Assembly: GCA_002633005.1 (NCBI GenBank)
Contig: NMRA01000101.1
Location: 666,115 to 730,114, forward strand
Reading direction: 5' to 3'
Length of the DNA stretch: 64,000 nt
Origin: Phoronis australis
Taxonomy: Eukaryota; Phoronida; Phoronidae
The notes below the pieces were generated by a model, which worked only from the letters and a program-made list of their open reading frames with translations, had not been told where the DNA came from and made no database searches. Shown here one piece after another: positions 59,530-64,000 of the stretch (within the stretch, counting starts at the first letter, position 1; each line of letters begins with the position of its first letter). A program made the position numbers and the translations under genes.

Positions 59530-60010
59530 TAATAGTTTGACAACAAGACATTTTCGGGTACTAAAATCTTGTTACAGTATTTTTTAAAAGAAGTGACATT
59601 TGGTTTGCTCTGCAATCGTCAATGAGAAGTTTATGCCCTACTAACAGGTGTGAAAAATTACTCGTAAATGCGTAGCCAAGTGCGTGCGTGTGTGTGTGTG
59701 TGTGCGTTCGTGTGTGCGTGCGTGCGTGTATGCTTGCGGGTGTGTATGCTTGTATGTGTCTTATAATTCATTTGTGCAATGTTCACCTGTTGCCCAGATG
59801 CCGTTTTTGTTAATTCGATCTCTGAGCAGTAATGTTATCTGCTGTGTTTTCCTACACCAGTGAAATAAAATTTTGAAAAATGAAAAGTTTACCTTGCAAA
59901 AGATTCTTATCCAATTACCAATACTTTGTGTTGAAATTGACATATTATCATGAACTGTTGTAATTTCCCAATCGACGAAGCCATATTTCCCCGTTCAACT
60001 AAAGAGAGAA
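59530..60010 (+). repeat. Dispersed repeat E, copy 2, with TG/CG microsatellite
   Basis: Colinear with 47130-47720. The alternating tract here is longer and TG-rich (59685-59760). Divergence outside the tract is substantial. Confidence 0.62.
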
Positions 60011-60499
60011 AACGGGACCCGCAATTTCCCACTCCACTGAAGAAATAAAAAAAACCCTCGAGCACTTTTGAGAGTTACGTCTCCTGTTCTACAAAAACGT
60101 TTTCGAGACATTGTTGTGTTTTGCGGCGAACGTTTCACCCTTGCGTTTTGGCATCGACCCAGATGCACTGCTTTTTTCTGGAAGTCCCGCTTTTTCAATC
60201 TCGAATGTTGACCGTGACAACTATGCAACCTGTAATCAAAATAACATCTCTTTGTTGTGAATGTTGTTATTTTCTAGAATTCACTTACTTTAGTAACACA
60301 ACAATGGTAAAAATGTGTTCCAATGTCTCTTGTTTAGGGTAACATACACTACATAAGTAAGGATCACAAAATGTTTACTTTCTGAAGAAGTAAGTTCATT
60401 TTTAAATTGGTACGGAAAGCCTATTGTGCAACCAATGTAATAAGATACCCATAGAACACTTCAAGGCCACATAATAGATGTTCGTCCATTTTTATATAT

Positions 60500-60930
60500 T
60501 TACATGTGGGTGCGTATTGCCGTCATCTCTGTCTGGACATCCGGTGTCCGCAGCTGTATCTCCTAAATCCCTCACAGGATCTTGATGAGATTTGACAGAT
60601 GTGTTTCTATGAAGCTGACAACGGATGACGATGAATTTCGGACCTATCTGACTATAGGTGTGCTCCCTAGTGGCAATTTTATTTTTTCCGTTTACCTCTG
60701 TATCTTCAAAAGTTATCAACGGATTTTTGTGAAATTTGGCACATAGGCATCTGTTAGTGAGATGACGCTATTCTCCCGTTTTCGGTTGGATTCGAAGTAT
60801 TATGTGCCATCTAGTGGCCATATTTACAGTTTTTAATCTGTTTTTGGCGTCCGCGCTTCTGTCAACCAAACCACTTTAAGGATGATTGTGAAAATTGGCA
60901 TAAATGTTCCTAATGTGAAGAAGACGGCTT
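60500..60930 (+). repeat. Three diverged ~150-bp tandem units
   Basis: Each unit has the order TCTCCTAAA-like, then GGAT.TTGATGA.ATTTG-like, then ACAT..GTGTTT-like; unit anchors are near 60554, 60700 and 60857. The second also carries GTGCCATCTAGTGGCC, close to the first unit's CTCCCTAGTGGCAA. Similar wording appears near 6335-6365. Probably a satellite-like or SINE-derived repeat. Confidence 0.5.
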
Positions 60931-61057
60931 GATACGCCGTAAAATGTAACGTTTGTAATGTTTACGTTGCTAAGCCTCTCCTAAAATTGTTACATTTTAC
61001 GTAGTTGTTACATTTTACGTCGAATGCACACGCGAGAAATGTACCATTGTTACATTT

Positions 61058-61171
61058 TACGAAACCACCGTCATATTACAAAGAAAATGACCAAAATCAA
61101 GAACTAGTGGTATCTACGAAACCACCGTCATATTACAAAGAAAATGACCAAAATCAAGAACTAGTGGTATC
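61058..61171 (+). repeat. Perfect 57-bp tandem duplication
   Basis: Two adjacent 57-bp units are identical. The period is a multiple of three, so the open frame through it reads a 19-residue unit twice. Three nearby copies of TTGTTACATTTTACG precede it. A recent local duplication. Confidence 0.85.
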
Positions 61172-61479
61172 AGACACGACCGCGATGTGCTCGAGTATTT
61201 TTGGACGAGGGGTGCCGTACGAAAAAAAAGGATACCTACCCGTTTAGAGAGTGGACTCGGACAAAAAAGTGACCCATTTAGAGACTGATTTTGTGTAAAA
61301 AATTCACATTTTCGCGCTGTCGTGTTCCAGAAATTCAGAAAAAGCACCATTTTAGAGAGTATTTTGTCGAAAATGGCATCATTTTGGAGAGAATGCTGTA
61401 AAAACACCCTTTTGAGCAGCACTTTTCGTATACCTCTCCTATGCCCTCCGGGCTGACACGTCATGAATCTGGCTACCCG

Positions 61480-61590
61480 TTATCATTCTTATTACTATTA
61501 CATTACTATTACTACTATTATTACCATTACTACTATTACTACCATTTATTGTTTTCGGTATCGTTATCATTATTATTATAATAATTAACA
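61480..61590. repeat. ATT/ACT trinucleotide microsatellite
   Basis: Imperfect runs of ATT, ACT and CATT units. No coding significance. Confidence 0.8.
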
Positions 61591-62389
61591 TTTTTAAATT
61601 CATTTAACGAGGTCAGTGCAATACACACAATATATGTTTTACCAAAATGCTTTTACACTATGGTCCTCAAAGATTTTAAAATCATCTCATTCATGGTTCA
61701 ATGCTTTCACCTAGCTTTCCATAATGGACAGCGAGTGCTATTTCAAAAGGATTTTAAGGGGATTCCTATGTTCAGCCTTAACCATATTGTGAGAAACGTC
61801 ATGACAGCTGTGGATGCAGAGTAGGCCTACTTTTTGGAAACGAGGTCGAGATTTAAAATCTTGTTTAGACGTGCTCCACTTCAAAAAATGATTATTTCTG
61901 AGCTATCGGCAAGCGCGGTATTGTTTGTAAATATAACTATAATATCCTTCTGTAGTTTGCCACGAAGAACTGAATTCAAACTGTAATCTTTTACTTGCGA
62001 CTTACAGCTAAACGTGAGGATACCCACTGTGTATCAGTTTTGTCGCTTGTGAAAAACATTTCGTTTATTACCTCTCTGTGTCCTCCATTATCGGCTTTCC
62101 GTCAGTTATGTTAGCTATTTTGTTATTTCAATGTTTTTGTTTTTCTTTTATGTATTTGATTTTTTAATTTATCGATCAATCTCTGCTAGTCACATTTGTC
62201 TGTTCGCCATCTTGCTTCTGTGGTTTGTTGGGTGTCAGGCTGCCAGCATTTTTGGATTACTAGTCTCTGTAATCTGCCGCTATCGGCATCGCGGAGCCCA
62301 TCCTCCAACGCCTGGTTGTCTGAAGCTGTCCAGGGCTACATCCGCGTGTCAGTTTTTCCCCACCTCGTCCCTGATTTCCCCCTTCCTCT
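61591..62389. other. No recognisable gene
   Basis: Open frames run into the assembly gap and carry no recognisable motif. Confidence 0.4.
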
Positions 62390-63047
62390 NNNNNNNNNNN
62401 NNNNNNNNNNNNNNNNNNNNNNNNNNNNNNNNNNNNNNNNNNNNNNNNNNNNNNNNNNNNNNNNNNNNNNNNNNNNNNNNNNNNNNNNNNNNNNNNNNNN
62501 NNNNNNNNNNNNNNNNNNNNNNNNNNNNNNNNNNNNNNNNNNNNNNNNNNNNNNNNNNNNNNNNNNNNNNNNNNNNNNNNNNNNNNNNNNNNNNNNNNNN
62601 NNNNNNNNNNNNNNNNNNNNNNNNNNNNNNNNNNNNNNNNNNNNNNNNNNNNNNNNNNNNNNNNNNNNNNNNNNNNNNNNNNNNNNNNNNNNNNNNNNNN
62701 NNNNNNNNNNNNNNNNNNNNNNNNNNNNNNNNNNNNNNNNNNNNNNNNNNNNNNNNNNNNNNNNNNNNNNNNNNNNNNNNNNNNNNNNNNNNNNNNNNNN
62801 NNNNNNNNNNNNNNNNNNNNNNNNNNNNNNNNNNNNNNNNNNNNNNNNNNNNNNNNNNNNNNNNNNNNNNNNNNNNNNNNNNNNNNNNNNNNNNNNNNNN
62901 NNNNNNNNNNNNNNNNNNNNNNNNNNNNNNNNNNNNNNNNNNNNNNNNNNNNNNNNNNNNNNNNNNNNNNNNNNNNNNNNNNNNNNNNNNNNNNNNNNNN
63001 NNNNNNNNNNNNNNNNNNNNNNNNNNNNNNNNNNNNNNNNNNNNNNN
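62390..63047. other. Assembly gap (658 N)
   Basis: A solid run of undetermined bases. Frames that appear to cross it are artefacts. Confidence 1.
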
Positions 63048-64000
63048 GTGCCTCGAGTTTGGTCAGCTCTTGGCTCTTATAGGCTGGTGATTGTCACGTG
63101 TCCTTAGGGGTGTTTTCTTTGTTGTGGTAACCTCGCTTTCAGTTCATCTTTGTTCCGGCCACATTGTCGTACGTTAAAAACTTATTCAATTTTCCAACCC
63201 TCTACCTCCTAGTTTTCTTCATCCTCTCGTACCTTATATCGTCTACCTCCGTCTCCTTTTCATCTCTGGTAACGAGCTTGCGACACGCGAGTCATTTATC
63301 TATTATTCGGGACTTAGTCGATCATAAATATTCCCTTCAAAGAACTGGGGCTCGTTCCACAATGATATGTAAGTTCAAAAATTGCGTTATAAAGTTGAAC
63401 TACATTTCATTGAAAGTGGGTTGTATGGAACAAAAACGGCCTACGTCGAATTCAGTGATGTTTAATATTCGCTTTTGTATGCGATATAGCAAAAGGGTTA
63501 ATGTACCAAATTCCCTTGTCTACCTACAACCACGCGTGTTGTTGACAGCGAGCTGCAACACAAAAATGCGCCTCATGAGACACGAGGCTTCAAGTCCATT
63601 AACACTTCTTTATTTATATGTACTTCGGACTAACGATCATTGACTAAAAAGCAAATTTAATTGATATTTTATCTTAAAAGATAATAGAAAGAGAAAGATA
63701 AACAGACTAAATTGCGATATTGAAAGTGGTTCTGTGCCACTGAAACAGAATTCAACCTGCTCACCATGTATTTTTTGATTTTATTCGTAACGATTTTTAA
63801 TTTCTGTTTATGTCAAAGCATTTTCTTTTAGTTTCAAATTTCAAAAAACGATATAGTCTATTTTTCTCCCACTAGGCAAAGCAAGGCATATACGTAGCAC
63901 ATTTCTCTTATATGGAAAATGTGACCTTTGACCTCAAGCAACTGAGTGTGAGCGCATGCACGCATTCATCATAAAAGGGAGGGAGTTTAGAAACTCTGTG
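63048..64000. other. No recognisable gene
   Basis: A 159-codon frame at 63164-63643 has a hydrophobic start but begins at a non-ATG codon and shows no domain or homologue that I recognise. Confidence 0.4.

Noticed and set aside
62131-63107. Long open frames of 303 and 319 codons
   Set aside because: Most of their length is the run of N; they are artefacts of the assembly gap.
63164-63643. 159-codon frame with a hydrophobic N-terminus
   Set aside because: Begins at a non-ATG codon, has no recognisable domain, no splice context and ordinary intergenic composition.
1-64000. CRISPR arrays, rRNA genes, bacterial operons
   Set aside because: No regularly spaced direct repeats of that type, no rRNA-like sequence and clear eukaryotic exon-intron structure.

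Overview
This is an AT-rich, intron-rich animal nuclear window with no operons, ribosome-binding-site logic or CRISPR. It is dominated by decayed transposable elements. The one host gene I can assemble is a Tectonic (TCTN) family gene on the + strand. The abundance of invertebrate-type elements (P-like, Kolobok-like, Harbinger, mariner, Ty3/gypsy, LINE), TIR/MITE families and the recurrent palindrome TAGGCCTA point to a marine invertebrate, possibly a deuterostome such as a hemichordate, echinoderm or cephalochordate. The species cannot be fixed from this sequence alone.

Tectonic gene: nine exons lie at 14731-14932 (least certain), 17692-17807, 22242-22498, 23356-23523, 46045-46637, 48051-48140, 50818-50935, 52034-52141 and 55910-56117. 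All eight junctions keep phase. The exons total 1860 bp (620 codons including the stop), which is close to the usual size of the family. The cysteine core, the NPG-Y-x-x-G block and the C-terminal CSGVP block appear in family order. The signal-peptide exon and promoter were not found. The introns hold nearly all the mobile DNA; the fourth is 22.5 kb.

Left part (1-14 kb): a short MITE, a 1.3 kb TTAA-flanked element whose long inverted repeats each carry a THAP start codon, a MITE of the CAGTGGCGGAT type, a dispersed repeat ending in a 27-bp-arm hairpin, and copy 1 of an undescribed 3 kb element with AATGGGGCTATTCGGA ends.

Middle (14-46 kb): an ~85-bp tandem exon-like array, LINE remnants, copy 2 of the AATGGGG element, gypsy RT, Harbinger and P-like/THAP9-like pseudogenes, LTR pieces, a nearly intact Kolobok-like multi-exon transposase gene with one in-frame stop and one frameshift, tRNA-like sequences, a TIR element rich in TACTCGAA motifs, and a 1.28 kb mariner.

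Right part (46-64 kb): the last tectonic exons, a decayed gypsy pol, copy 3 of the AATGGGG element, an antisense THAP gene with a frameshift, and a 3 kb segment bracketed by inverted arrays of a GCGATCGNGAACG box that holds a frameshifted C2H2 zinc-finger reading frame. Simple and tandem repeats, a 658-bp assembly gap and unannotatable sequence follow.
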